Positions 1 to 15,000 of a stretch of 64,000 nt of DNA are shown here, in pieces. The notes beneath the pieces were generated by a model. That model saw nothing but the letters and a program-made list of their open reading frames with translations. It had not been told where the DNA came from and made no database searches. Position numbers and translations under genes: made by a program. Source of the stretch: Meandrina meandrites (taxonomy: Eukaryota; Cnidaria; Anthozoa; Scleractinia; Meandrinidae); NCBI GenBank assembly GCA_963693305.1, contig OY855913.1, positions 24,760,614 to 24,824,613 of the forward strand, read 5' to 3'. Position 1 is the first letter of the stretch. Each line of letters opens with the position of its first letter.

Positions 1-98
1 TAGTCCCCATTCTTTTCTTATGAGACAATGAAACGCGGATATATCATTTTTCCCCTGACTTGAAACTAGTCAGCCAACTTACGATTTCTTTCTTTCAG

Positions 99-3000
99 AG
101 CCATAAATGAAGCAGAATTGGAGAGATTGTGCGAGGAGAGAGAAATAATGACAAGGAAGCTAGCAGGACTGGAAAGTGAACTAAAAATACAGCAACAGGT
201 GCGAAGAATCTTCTTTGTATTCGAACACTTTTAGGGAGCGCTTCTTAACGCAAAGCTGCGAGAAAAAAAACGCACCTAAGAACAAGAGCCCCATAACCCT
301 AAGGTTTTTATTCAGTTCTCCTGCAAGATTTGTTACGTTTTCCAGAGGCAATCACAGGGCTGCAAATAACGGCCGGTCAACGGACAATGTCCGGCCAAGA
401 TGACTATTTGTCCGGACAAAATTTCGGTTTGGCGGTCATTTGGACCGGTCACGTACACGGCTTTCAAATAAAATAGCTAGAAAAATAAATTTATTTGCAT
501 TATTTCTGGAAATTATAAACAGTTAGCGCATAAAATATCTTAGCAGCTTGCAATCACAAATAGGAGATTGCAGATGAGACGGTCACGTCCTGCGGTTTTG
601 TGAAGGCCGAGGCGTTTTAGCGGTAACATACGCTAAACGGACAAATATCGCATCAATTGTAGGACGGGCCGAGAACTCGAAAATGGTTTATTAATATCTG
701 TTAAAAATGGTTATATACATTTTTGCTTCGAGTTTATATGGAATTTTGCGAAGGATCGGTAAATCCATTTAGTGAACAATTAAAGCCGCCTGCTAAAATT
801 AAAACTTTTGCTTCAGCATGAACATGTGAATGATTGGCTTGTGTACAAATATATTCAATTTCAGTGTTTTGAAATTTTCAATATTTTGACACTTTTGAAT
901 ACATTTCTTGGCTTCATCTTAACTGAAATTTAATTCGAAACAAAGTTTATTTCAAGTTTCTTTCATTTTTTAATCTTTAGTTCGAAATTTTTGGCTTTTG
1001 AGCACGAACAGATTTGACATGCAGGTGGTGTTATCTGATACGCATCTTGCGGAGAGATTTTGCTTTGTTATTGCTCATAGTCTCAGCCACTTTGTTTTGA
1101 GTTGTGTTTATCGATTTAGAAATTACTGTCACCAGCGGTGCTCCAGAAAATACAAAGGCTGGAGTATTTTTTGTTAACAATGAAAATAAACGGTTGCCAG
1201 TGTTCATTTTGTGGAAGGAATTCCGAGTCAGGTTCGGTTTCACGCTACTGCGATTTGTAAATAAAGTAATCATAGATCTCATATTACCGCTTTTCTGCAC
1301 TAAAGAGTACTACAGTGCTATTGAATTATTGACAGTTTCAGTTGAACAGAATGAAAACCTACCTTCTACCAGATTTTCTACAAAGTCTCGTAATGTTTTT
1401 GCAAGCTTCTAAAATGAGACGCAGAGGTGAAAAACGTTTATGGCGAGTAGAACGCAGTCCGAGGCCATTGCTTGTGGAAATGCAAGACAATTTCAGTTTT
1501 TTAATCGATTAAAACTTTTATGCTCTTTAGCAATGAGTATTCATGAGCATATTTTTGGCTAAATAGGCTATTTCTTCAAAACAAATATTTTCAATATTTT
1601 GACCGGTCAAAAACGAGACGTGACCGAGCTAAAATTAGTTTTCCGGTCAACATGACCGGCCACTATCCAAAAATTATTTGCAGCCCTGCAATCAAGTTAT
1701 GAGAATAGAGATACAGGGCTCAAAATAACGGCCGGTCAACGGACAATGTCCGGCCAAAATGACGATTTGTCCGGACAAAATTTTGGTTCGGCGGTCATTT
1801 TGACCGGTCACGTACACGGCTTTCAAATAAATATTCGCAATATTTCTTGAAATTTTACAGTAAAATCATAAAATATCATAGCAGCTTACAGTCATAAATT
1901 TGTAGAATACAAATGAGACGGTCACGCTCTGCGGATTTGTTATCGGTTTGTTTAAATAAAACAGGAAACATCCAGGTCTGTAAATACGCTAAACAGACAA
2001 CAACGAACATCGCATTAATCAACGTCTCGTACGCAATTACAGTTTGAATTGTCAGGCGGGCCGAGAAAAATAGCACTCTCTAGTGGATTTAAAAAAAAAA
2101 CTATATGCACCTATAGAAAGTACGAGTTCGTAGCGTGTTTTTCACTGGCAAGATCATGAGAAAATAATTAAATCATTAAACGCTTTGAATTTTTTAAGTT
2201 TAGTTCCAAGCACATTGTATTTTGAAGTTTTGACAACTTCCTGACCGTGTCTATCGCTAATTAGTTAAGTAAGATGGTTTGTTAGTAGATTTCCAGCAGA
2301 CCTGAAAAAGCAACAAAAGACATGAAGACGGAATCCGCCAGGACTTCGAGTAGTTGTTGGACAAAATTATGTACCAAAATTATTTACACCTTATTGCAAG
2401 CTTTTGTGTTACTGCTTCAAATATCTTATCAAAAGAAATCTTTTCTAACAACACCAAACATCGAAAACCAATCTCGAAGTTCCGCTGAATTCCACTAAAT
2501 CGCTTAAAAGACGCGAGCTTTTGCCTATAGCTTGTGAACATTAAAGTTCATTTTCACAGGCTCTGATAAGAAATTGTTGTACCAAAATTATTTACACCTT
2601 ATTGCAAACTTTTGTGTTACTGCTTCAAATATCTTATCAAAAGAAATCTTTTCTAACAACACCAAACACCGAAAACAAATTTTGAAATTTCACTGAATTC
2701 CACTGAATCGCTTAAAGACGATTTTACAAAATGGCTGCACGTGAGAATTTCCCTATAGCTTGTGAACTTTGAAATTCATTTTCTAAGACTCTGATAAGAA
2801 ATTGTTGTTGGTGTTATCAGTGATAATTACTTACATCTTTACCTTTTATTTAGGGTAGAAAATAACGCAATAGGATTTAAATTATTCTGGTACTCGATTT
2901 TTGTCCAACTTAAATAAATATTACTCGACTTCCTGGTGGATTCCGTCTTAAACTTCGGGCACACCCTTACTGAAAGGCCTGGCTGCTAAGCGTTGTGGAC

Positions 3001-6000
3001 GAATGTGAAATCTTTTCTCGGCGGTTACTTTGTTAATCCCCTAGCTTGAAATGGGATATTGGTATTGCATGATACAAGAAAGATATCTAAAAGTCGAGGA
3101 CGTAAATCCTTTTTCCTGGACACAGTTGACATGAAGCCGTCGGCGTTTCCTTTCTTCCTACATTCCGAGCAAAGGCACAGTTATCTCACTTGTAGCATGG
3201 GCATATGTCCTATTACTATTTAGTGTAAAGACTAGTAAAGTGCTTACAACCAAGATCGCCTCCACCCGTAAGTCGTTAACTATGCAGAGTAACATAACAT
3301 TACGGCTGCTGAGCATTTTGTTTTATGTAGAGTAGAACGCAGAAGAAATGGAAATTCAAAAACCGAACATAATAAAATGACACTTTTAGCGATCAAAACA
3401 TTTAAGCTTAAGCGTTATGCTCTTTAACAACGAGTGTTTTAGCTTATGAGGCGAAATTTTTGGCAGAATAGGCTATTGCTTCAAAGTAAATGCTCAATAT
3501 TTTGACCGATCAAAAACGAGACATGACCGAGCAAAAATTGATTTGGCCGGTCAACATGACCGGTCAGTATTCAAAAATTATTTTGAGCCCTGGAGATATC
3601 ATCATCAATAGGATATTGTCTTGATGTATCACTTAATTCCCACAACTAACACTAATTAACAATTAGATTATGAGCTCGAGATTTCTGAGGTGATAGTTGA
3701 TGAGGCCGCAGGCCGAATCAACTATCACCTCGTAGAAATTGAGAGCGAATAATCTAATTGTTTTAGTAGAATTCTGACTGAAATAAACGCAAATAATGGT
3801 TTCTAATTATTTTCCTACGCATTATCGAACTTAACGTTTTAACAAAATCGCACGCATTGAATTGTCCTTGGTAAATTTGCAGTTGTTTACGCGCGTGCAC
3901 CCGTTTTTCAATAATTTCAAGCTTTTAAAGTCAAGAAACTGCTAATGTCCTTCTTTTAGTCTTCTCGAGAATTTTATTATCCATTTACATTTAAACTTCC
4001 TTCCAAAACTTCGGAAAAACGATAAAAACGTCGCATTTTGTGGACGACCTTCGGCAACTGCACACTAATGGCTGATAGTGTTCAATAGCTCAGCCAATCA
4101 CATTGCAGCATTTGCATTAGTGTACTAGTAGAATTCTACTAATGAAATATATGACAATCAGTAGGGAGAATTATCGTATTGATCTCTTTTAAGTGCCTTC
4201 CCCTCCGTTTACCCTCCTCCCGCTAAATGCCTCCCACCCCACCCCAACCTTTTTGCGAGGCTTGAATTATTGATGCGTTTCTGACGTTTTTAGAAAAACG
4301 TGTCTGTGGAAAAACAGCTTGAAGATGCAGAAAGTAAAGTAAAACAGGTAAGTGTAAAGATAAAGCAATGATGACTGGAATTATATGATGCCCTCTAAAC
4401 GGAAACCGCCTCAAGAAGTTTTATTCTAGTCTGAAATGTCAGCCGTGTTGCCAGCAAATAATAGGGACTTTAAGATACGCTACGGCGAGGTGCTACTACG
4501 GCAATTTTGGCGGAGAGGGACTGAGGTAACAACGGCGTTTTTCCCGCCAAACTCAAATGATTAGTGTCACCCCTCTAAGACGGCTAACTCTCGTGAGTCA
4601 CCAGCACTTTATGATGTCTTTATCAGCAAGTTCTTGGTAAAATAAAATCCGTATTGCACGTCCGCTTGTCTCCCAGAGAATTCGTCATGCAAAGTAGCAA
4701 TATCTCTGTCCAAAACCGCGGCAGAATTCTGCGTGCCATAGTAATATTTTGTGTGATTTTAATCGCCAGTTTTCTAAGGACATGGAACGAAAGGTTAAAG
4801 ACCTCGAGACGCAGCTGAACGAGGTAAGTGATCCGGTAGCGACTGATCAAAGTTTTATATCTTAGGTTATTATGTTGTCCTTTCTAAATCCACGGGGAGT
4901 GGGAAAAAAGAAGATGAAAAAGAAATAAAGGGTCGGATTAAAGGATTCTCACTGAGTTAGGCTTCGTCTGATAACATGTGCTGAACTCTTGATTTCTTTT
5001 TTGGTTTAAAAAGTTAATCATTCATTCACATTACAACCTTTCGTTTTCTTACTTTCTCACCATTTAGGTGCCTATAACATCTCAAATACGACTGTGACCT
5101 CCAAATTCCACAACTTATTTTGAGCGGATTTTTATCACTTTTCAATTGCTTCTTGATCGTTGTCACCTATTCAACCCTCACGTGACAATCATAGAAAGTA
5201 CGGCCTTAAAGTTTTAAATTGTCCTGCAAAATCCAAATAGCGTCCACTAGTGAAATCAGTATCGTTAAAACTGACAGAAAGAGCATTGCGCAAATTTTAT
5301 CATGACACTAGACTGTCCTTTATTTGCTTTGTACATCTATCTAGCAAATCTCCAGTGAATAGTTAACGTCCTGTGTCTTAACAGGTCTCGACGGAGTGTT
5401 CCACACTAAAGAGCACTAAGAAGGCACTTGAGGAGACTATCCTTAAACTGGAGGTAATGCAGTCATCACCTCTTAACGAACATTGTGTTAGAACTACAGT
5501 CGAAGCTCTCTTAACGGACACTCTCGTAAGCGGACAGCTCTACTTACGGCCCCTTGTTTGAAACCCCGTTTTAACTCGCATACAAACTCTGTATTTTAAC
5601 ATTCTCGTAAGCGGACATTCCCGTAAGCGGCCGCGGACACTTTCAGAGATTACGACTCAGACGTTTTCTTTGTTTTTAATCTCCCGTAAGCGGACACCCG
5701 AAAGAAAATCCTATTAACAACCTCTGAACCTTGGTTTTATCAATCAACTTTACATCGCCGTTCGTCACAATGATTTTACAGTAATTACAGTACCATATTT
5801 CAGTGTGTGTTTTGTCGTCATCAGCGCCCGGTTACATTTCGAAACACCACTTACATACATATGCCCTAATTGTTAGCTGGGCAAGCTCCCGTAAACGGCC
5901 ATCTATCCCCTACACCTCTAGTGGCCGCTTACGAGAACCATTCTCGTAAGCGGCCAGCTCCAGTTACGGACACTTTTTTCGCGTCCCGAGGGTGTCCGCT

Positions 6001-9000
6001 TACGAGAGCTTCGACTGTATCACCTTCCATCGGTACCTTCCTTATTTAGTCTGTTATTCATTTCCATTCCATATAATTAAGAGGAGGCTTTACTTAAACT
6101 TAGTTGATGCTGTTATATAGCCTTTTATTTCGGAATCTGAAATGGGCTCTTTCATATTTCCGCCTGTCTCATGCCTAGCCTGTAAAGTTTGATTTTACGA
6201 GTTTTCCAGTTGGAAAAGACCCCAGTATATTGAAACAACAACAACAAATATTGAGATGCCCTCGATCAGGAATTCCTTCATAAGTTCTTCAGTATAGATT
6301 AAGGAGTTTAGCTTTAAAATCTTGACCATGCGCAAAACATTGATCATATGTTTGCATTCTGTGTTTATCTATAGAATGATATTGACACCAGAGAATTTGA
6401 GTTAGAACTAAAGGTAAGTCCACCAAAACGAACATAGTACCTTTGATTTTATCTTCCGCCTTGTAATAAGAGTCGACCAGCACCTCATTGAACATCTCAC
6501 ATGATTGGCCATAAGAACAATAGGACAAAGGGCACAAACAATGCCACTATCCCTGAAATTAGAGGTTCACAAGAGGTACTGGTTTTCATTGGCGGGCGCA
6601 CTGTTCAAGACTAGTATCCCAGTCTACTGGAAGTTTGTACACATTGAAAATCTTTCCTATAATGACCAGGCATATTTTACAAACTCGTTTGAATTACCAG
6701 CTTTTTATTCTCCTTGATTCGCATAAGGTAGTGTGTAACCTTTTTTAACACTTTAGCCAATTTAACCGATTTGTTTTGATTCTAGGCCGCTGCTAGGCAA
6801 GATAAGATTACCAGAACTATGCAGGAGAATCGTTCAGAGGTAAACCTCCTTATGTATTCCTTTTTTGTCAATTTAACATTTCACCTGGGACATCTAAGTA
6901 GTAGCATTTCATTGGGAAAGAATCGTTACATTCGGAATACCTCTGGACGGGTACCTAGCCTGCGTAGCAAGCGTTCCCGTAGAGCGTGCGCGATATGAAC
7001 CGCTCTCGTTCCTTGACGCGCAAAATAGGGGCGCGTCTCAATTTTTGCGCGCCCAAAATGCAGAACTCTTGCTACGCCGGCTAACGGGTAGCCAAACTGT
7101 AGCAATGTTCGGCTGGGTGGTTGCTACTTAAACAAGATCCACCATACTTTCGGAATTCTATGGTTTTTCCCGTGATGTTTGCTTTTTTCTGAAAGTAGCA
7201 AATGGAAGACAGACATGACTTCGTTCAGGACTTTCAAGAATTAGCTCCTTTCCTTTCGTTCTACATAGGAACCAAAAAACAAAAAATCTCAGACGACTTA
7301 CACCATTTCTTTCCCATTTTTTTTCCAAACAGGTTGTGCAAGAAATGCACGTTCAACTTAGTGAAATGTCCGTTCGCTGCAACGAACTGGTCTCACAAAA
7401 TAAGGTATGCCGCCTTCCTTACTTAATTCATGATGTTTAAGGACGTCGTATAAAATTAAACAAGGACGATTTGAGGCAATTGGAGAAAGGATCAGAAGGG
7501 AGAAACCACAATGTGATAAAAAATTCGCGGCTTGGTGAAGTATCCAAGAAATCATGTAAACGTTTTCGATTTCTATTGTCCGTTGTGCGAATACTCCGAT
7601 ATCCGTCTCGTCGGGCATGTTTGGTTCCTTACGTTAAGGCCCGTTTACACAGGGATTTTTGATGCGATATTTTTTCGCGCTTTCAAATGCAACTTTAATC
7701 GCGTCCCAACTCGCAATAAGAATCACAAGTGTAAACTAGCGGCAATTTTGTCACCGCGATATCGAGGGGGTTTTGAACACACTCGAAACTTCTGCGATAT
7801 CGCGGGGACAACATCACGGCTAGATTTTTGTGCGATTTTCTTCGCGTGGTCGACCGCGACAGAAGTTGCATTAGAAAGCTCGGCAAAAATCGCATCAAAA
7901 ATCGCCTGAGTAAACGGGCCTTTACGTTGCGCAACGTCATTCGTGTAACAGTGTTCTTTCGATATTTAGGAGCTGGAAAAGAAAGTCGAAGAACTCACAG
8001 AAGAAAATTGCGATCTTAAGACGACGAAAGAGAAACTTGAAGACGAAATGAACGAGAAGAAGAGAGCTGCAGAAGGCATCGAATTTGTAAGTCAGCATAA
8101 AAATTCTGTTTTGTCGTTGTTCAGACATCTTTAGTTCCATAACTCTTTTTTTTAGAGTAATAGACTTGACGATAAAACCGTGCTTCAATCCGCTTGTCGA
8201 AAGTTAAAGCTACACAACTAGTCCGCAGTCTAGACTGTTCACATCCACCCCGCGTAGGGCAGTTCTTTTCGCCTACAATTTTCTAATAAAGCCAGACAGC
8301 CACTTTCTTTAACTATCGGGATCTTTGTTCGTTGATCCGGTCTGTCTAATTTCGTCTCTCTTCACAGACTAACTCGATGTTGAAATCAACCTGCTCCATG
8401 CTGGAGAACCAAGTCGAAGAGCTGGAGATTATCAACGAAGATTTTGAGGAAAAGCAATTACAGTGGAATATAGCAAGGTATTATTGACTTTTTTGTTTAC
8501 AGGGAATACTGACATGTTTGAGCCGGAATTTCTTGGGTCAACATATTAAACAATTTCTATCAAGGAAGCACAAGGTTTTGGGTGCATCTTTCAATTTTGT
8601 ACACTGGACACAATTCACAATTCGAGGCTAGTGTGACATATCAGAGTTTTGTCCTGTTCGAGCAGAGATGCCACTTTTTTCCTAGTGTTGGTCGTAATTA
8701 CCCATGCCATGATAAATGTCCCTCATGATTTTGCGCGAAATTTGCTCCTGGCAAAGTAATAGATAGTAAAATGGTCTTAAGATTTTGTGCGTATAAATTC
8801 TATCTACAACATACATTAAGAAGGTGCTATCTGTTGTGGGAAATCTTCATAAAAGCCAAAATAATTCCTATTCACACTGGCCAATCAGAATTGCTCACAA
8901 ACGCTCATAACGTCGCCCTGTCGTATTCGTCATGATGACAGTTTCTTCCTTACTCTCAACACTGAACAGCGGACAAAAGCGCAAAAATCGTGCAGTTGGT

Positions 9001-12000
9001 ATTGAGGTAGTACTATTTAACATTATTCTTGATAGCCTGCGAGCAGGCTCCCGAAGAAATCGGCAAACGAAGCGAGCCGAGGAAGGCCTCGGGGAGTTCA
9101 AAGGCTATATTGTTGATAAATGTGATGATCTATTTTTATTGTTTTTATTGTTTTGTTGTGTTTTGTTTTAGGAAAGAGTTAGAGCAGAATAGAGAGAAAA
9201 GTGATTGCCAGCTTTTGGAAGGCCAGCGGTCCTTGGAACAGGAGAAACTGGCACGGTACGAAAGGAAAAAAAATCAGCATAATCCCTTTGCGCTACATGC
9301 AACAGTTAGTGCGGGGTCTCTTTGTATTCTTGCGAAAGCGGTGATACGCTAAGAGCTTCCCTCCATACGTAGGCAATAAAAAAACGTATTTTCATAGCTT
9401 TCTTGTAATTAAATGCAAAAGAAATCGTAGCTCTACAAAGTGGAGATCAGTTTTGTTGTCATCTTTTGGATGGGAAAATCGAAGTTTGAAAAACTTGATC
9501 GCGCACGGTTATTTAATACCGTCTAAAACGTTTAAAAACGATGGCGGTTTGAGGTGAACAGAAAACGCCGTCTTTTAATACGTCTGTCAAATTTCATTGT
9601 AGTTCTGGCGCTGACGAGAAAGTGACGAAGCTGCAAGAGGCGTTGAATGAAGTGCAAAAGACACATATCAAGGAAGTTGATGAGATGAATGCACAACTTG
9701 AAAGACAAAGAGAACGAACTGAGGAGCTCTCGGAAGCAGTAAGTTTCAATAAATATACAAGAAAATTAGTTGTTGACAACAGTAGCACTCTGCCGAGCCA
9801 CTCTCACCCGGACGATCACACGATACGAACTACTGATACTCCTGAGTTCAAAATTTACCTTGATAAAATAATGAAGCATACGGCTCTGTACGCGCTTCTT
9901 TATTCTCGGAAAGAGAGTCCCACGCTTAAGTGTGCGTGATTCCAAATTCTTCCAAGAACATTTGAACCATTTCCAACGAAGTCAGGGTGAACACAAGTCC
10001 TTCTTTCTATATTACCAAAACCGAAGGAAAAGGCTCGAAAGCCGAGGCACCTGTCTATTTCTTTATTTCGAGCACTAGTCGACATCCATCGAACGATTCA
10101 GACTGTTTTCTTGACGACGTCTTTCTTGTATGTGCTCCGAGCTTTCTCAAACTCATACGACCTGTCCGAAGCTGTGTACAGACAATACAGAAAAAGCAAG
10201 TCCTTTGAAATACCCACAATTTGAAAGAAAACAATGCGTCAACTATAACCCCTCGTACCTGTTTATACCGGCTTTTGTCATCTGCCAGCGACTCTTCGCT
10301 GCCATTCCATGTTACCTTATTTGACTCAGCAAAGAATTTTGCGTAGTCCTCGAGTACAGCTGCGTTTCTTCGCTCTACCATCGTTCGGGGCGTTTGCAAA
10401 CGTCCAGAGGATGGGGTAATGGGGAGGGGGGTGGGGGGCGTATCCGTTAGTTACGTTTTTCTCTGATATCTTAATATTTGATTAACAGCTCAGCGAAGCA
10501 GAAACGAAATCTGGCATGGCACAGCTCGACATTAAATCCCTGGAACGCAAACTTCAACTTCAAATCGAGGATAGCAACAAACTTCAGATCGAGGTCGAGA
10601 GACTGAACAACCACACCTCCAAACTGAAGGCCAGTAACTTCGAGTTAAACCAGAACATCGAGTCAGCCATGGAAAAGTGTGACGAGCTAACGTGTGAACG
10701 CGCCGCGCTAGCTGAACAGTTGGATCTAATGGAGGCTTCGCACGCCGAGGAGCGTCTGAAACTAGAGGCGACTAACTCACAGCAGACTAAGCTGATAGAC
10801 TTCCTACAGTGCAAGGCTGAAGGCCAGGCTCCTAAGAAGAAAAAGGTGTGGTCATTAACAATGGTTTTATCAACTCCTAATAATAATATAATAAATAGAG
10901 ACATTTTGTTCGATTATCCTGAAGGCTATTCTTCAAAACAAATTTATTGTAGAAACTCTATAGTTAAAGACCATTGACCCAGAACGATAGAAGTGTCAGG
11001 TATAAAATTCCTTCAGTGTCTGTAGCCGTATTCGTTTCTTTGATCTAATACGTTGTTGTAAAAACGTGACGAAAAAATACTTGACTGCAGTGGACTGACT
11101 CCTTTATTCTTTAATTTTCAGCTTATTGGCGGTGGTGGGAAGTCATGGCGTAAGAAGCCAGAAAACAGCATCAATGTGGTGCCACAGCAGTGGAGAGACT
11201 TGCAACAGGCGCTGGAGAAAGAAAGAGCGTCCAGTCTTAAACTACAAACTGAGGTGAACAGGATTCGTCAAGAAATGCAGACTGCCAAGGTGGAAGGTGA
11301 ATCTCTAGCGCCGTTATTTTTTGTTCTAAATTTCACGAGGATACTTGCTGGGGAACTGTCTGGGCTGTTACAGTATCAAAAAAAGAGACGTTTATCGTTT
11401 AGTCATGGTGATCGTTACTCTAGATATTTTAGATGTGAGAAAAGTCTTGTAATTTTCACTTGCAGCGGCGCATTGGAAATCACAGTATCAGAATGCTGGC
11501 AATGCCACGCCCAAACCGGCCCAGACTTACGCGGTCCTGTCAGCGATTCAACAGTCGCCGAGCAGCCAACCGAGTCCGCGGACCACCCAGAACCAGTCGA
11601 AGAATGCCAATGCTACTCCAGCCGGCCGCGGGACGTCACATAGACCTAAGGAGAGAATGCATCACAATATACCACACAGGTACGACGTTAGCCATGCATT
11701 GTTTTGTTCTTGCGGCCAAGCGGGTTTTGCTGCATAATTTAAGAAAGCAAATTTGAAAAAAAATTGTCATGAGCAAAGATTCTGTGATCCAGGGTTCTGT
11801 TTGCTACGATACGGAGAAAAAATTTAAATGAATTTATAAGGTCATTACTCAAAGTATTGGCTTTGACTAATCGCAAAAACCAATCAGTCAGAAATTGAAC
11901 GAAAAAAAAAATCTGGATCACTTTCGATGCTCAGTTGAAAATCTTTCCAGCATCATGTCTGATCGTAAAGATGAAATGAGTCCCCGACGGGTATCAAACC

Positions 12001-15000
12001 CATGGCCTCCCAGTTACCGGTTAGGTGCTCTAACCACTGAGCTACGAGAGACTGTTGGTGAGCTAGGCTATCTACTAGGTTCATAATTATGTGACACGCG
12101 TCCTGCATACTGCTAGGATCAGCAATGTCGAAAGCATCAAGTGTGTAATAAATAATGGAGCTCGGTAAATAAATGAGACCGGCATCGGTTCGATTCCCGT
12201 GATGGACTCATACTTTTTCTTTGTCACAGGCCCGCGACAAATGGTCATTTCATCTTAATCATTTGTTTACCGTTTTTGAGGCCCTATGTGCCAACTTGGC
12301 GCCAGAGGACAGGAACTAAGAACATTTGTTTACCGAGCTTAAAATTTACCATCTCCATTATTTATTATCATGCTTGATTTTTCTTTCTTTTTCTTTGTTT
12401 CCACAGGTTTGTAAACGCCCTGAACATGCGCGCTACCAAGTGTGCTACCTGTCTGGATACTCTGCACTTTGTGCGACCCTCGTCTCGTTGCGCTGGTAAG
12501 CTTGATCTTCATTTATTCTACTGTTAAAAGAACATTTTGAGAGTGATTCACTGCAGTATAAGAAAATCGTAATTTGGATAGTTTTCGTATGTTGTGTGCG
12601 CTACTATTTTCCCACCAAATGTCTGGCAAAACCGTTGTGAAATCGTCTTTGCCGTTGTTTCTACTCAAAAATTGAATGGCCTTTTAAAAATTTTCTTCCA
12701 CAGAATGTGGCCTGGTATGTCATGTAAAGTGTGCACCAAATCTCCCGCGCACCTGCGGCTTACCGAGCCAGTTTGTGGAACACTTCAGCGAGACTCTTCA
12801 GGAACAGAAGAACGATGAAAATGAGAAACCCAACTCACAGAGTTCCACCATGCTGGGAGGCAGAAGAGAGGGATGGCTGAGAGTTCCACGGTATCACATC
12901 ACAAACTCATCGTTCTTAATCCGTATCAGTCTTCTAAAGTCTCGCTCATCCTTGTTTCATTTAATTTATAATTACTCTTTGGGGTTTTTCTTCCGTAGAA
13001 AGGTATCATTTCGAGGTGAAAGTATTGTTTTAGACTCACAAAACAGACTTGAATTATTGTGACAGATTTGTTCGTAACGCAAGTACGAGGTGCGCTCGAA
13101 CAGATCACACAACCGGTCACGCAAGGTTCATTGAAATGTTTGTAGCAATGAAATATAAAAACGCGATTTCTTTTTCAGTTGCGGCTCGGTGAAGCATGGA
13201 TGGGAGAAGAAATGGATTGTTCTGGAAGATCAAATGATAAAACTCTTCGACAAGGAAAATATGGGAGGTAAAAACGTTTTCCTTCGCACTTTTGATTACT
13301 TTTTAGTTAGAAACTTGAATTGTATTTTTTTTCTTTCTTTTCCAGAAAACTCGTCTCCATCTGAGATGTTACACCTGTGCGGTAAAGACGGTCACGTGAC
13401 TGTTCACTCTGCTGTCATGTCATCAGAACTGATGGGTACTGCCCCCACTGATCTGCCTTACATACTGAGGGTGGAGTCGCGACAGAGATGCTGGCCTGTT
13501 CAAAACCTGTATTTACTGGCGCCTTCATTCCCTGTCAAACAGAAATGGGTCACATCTTTAGAGTTCGTGCTGGATGAGATTAAGAAGAAAAATAATGATG
13601 GCGACGATCAGGTATCTAAAGTGTTGTGAAGTAAACATGTTATAAACTTGATCAAAATAATAGGCTGTATTCAACATCGAACCTCCTTTCAAGGATTTTG
13701 GTTCACTCTGCCACAGGGAAACGAGCCAGTTCTTGTCCAGCCTGTGGTATGCAGCACGCACCTTCCGACTTTATCTGTTGATGTTGTTTCTTTGCAGAAA
13801 CTGATGGGCAACGTGTTACTGCATTTAGAGCAAGGCGAGCGTCTTGACATCAATTGTGCAAAACTGCTGAATGACGAGGTAAGAAGCACATATCGCACAC
13901 ATACAGTCTAGACGGCAGTGAACTGTTGTCTTCCAGTTGTAGAAACAAGTGCTATTCTCGACTAATTTTCGTAACTTCACCCGACAAATTTCCGATCTTA
14001 ATGTCCAATCAGAAAAGAACACGAGTGTACTCCGAAAGTTTTCTGTTAGCTTGTCGTCAAGGATACACCATGTGACATGTCGTGTAAAAACGGCTTGGCA
14101 AAAACGGTCGGGCACAATTAGTTTTTATGAAATTAATAACGTACCTTTCCTTGACAGTCCTAAAGCATTTCGCATTTTTTCTTTCTCTTGTAGCTGGTTC
14201 TCCTGGGTGCCGAAGAGGGTCTTTATTCGTTGTCTCTAGAGAAAGCGGGGAAACAGTCGCCTCGCGCCATTCCTGGAATAGAGAGAGCCTTTCAAATCGA
14301 TATCCTTGGTGATCTGAACCAGGCCATCATGATTGCAGGTAAGGCTATAAATGTCGCACAATAACATTTGTTTCCTTGGAGGCATTGGTGTTTTTTTTGT
14401 TCATCTCTGTCGCATTTTTTCGTGGTGGTCGAGTGGTTAGAGCGCTGGACTTGAAATCCGGAGTGAGGTCTTTAAGGCCTCTACCCTGCCACTAGCTCGA
14501 CTTGTTCTCGATAGTCCCGAGTACATTTTGACAATTGTTAAGCTTGTGTCTTGAGCGTTTTGTAGGCATTAGCCGTTAAAAAACAACAAGGAACTTTTAT
14601 CTTGCACTGTATAGACAGAAACAAGCTAAACCAAAACGAAGCGCCCTTTCAGTTTACTTGTTGTTTTTTCTTGCAGGCAAAGACCGCCAATTGTGCAGTG
14701 TGGATCTTAAACAACTTACCAGCCGAGCGCGTCAAGTAAACTCTGCCGCACCACTCAATGCACTAAGTTCACAGGGAATAGAGAAGATCACAAACTGTCA
14801 TTTGTTCGCTGTCGGACAGGTTCGTCAGTGTAAAACACTCCGTATGTATGAAGGCATTTTATTTTCTGGGATGGTCAAGGAGGTTATTTGGATACCAAAT
14901 TCAGGGTCCACCGGCACTACTTGTTATATAGTTTATTGACAAGAGACAAAGTCGGTGAACCTATTTTCTTGTTCTGTTGATGTCATTGTTTATTTTCTCT

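Larger units (their letters stand above)
11661..12760 (+). other. C1 zinc-finger domain of citron (spans three exons)
   Basis: The segment runs from the end of the exon at 11466-11679, through 12407-12495, into 12704-12890. The full C1 ligand set is present with family spacing: His, 12 residues, Cys-x2-Cys, then a Cys-x2-Cys pair, His at Cys-x4-His, His-x2-Cys, and a last Cys seven residues on. Zinc coordination should therefore be intact. Citron C1 domains are of the atypical kind; whether this one binds diacylglycerol cannot be told from the sequence. Confidence 0.9.

Noticed and set aside
11980..12052. Possible reverse-strand tRNA gene
   Set aside because: Same reason: tRNA-like promoter boxes with a SINE tail and no paired acceptor stem.
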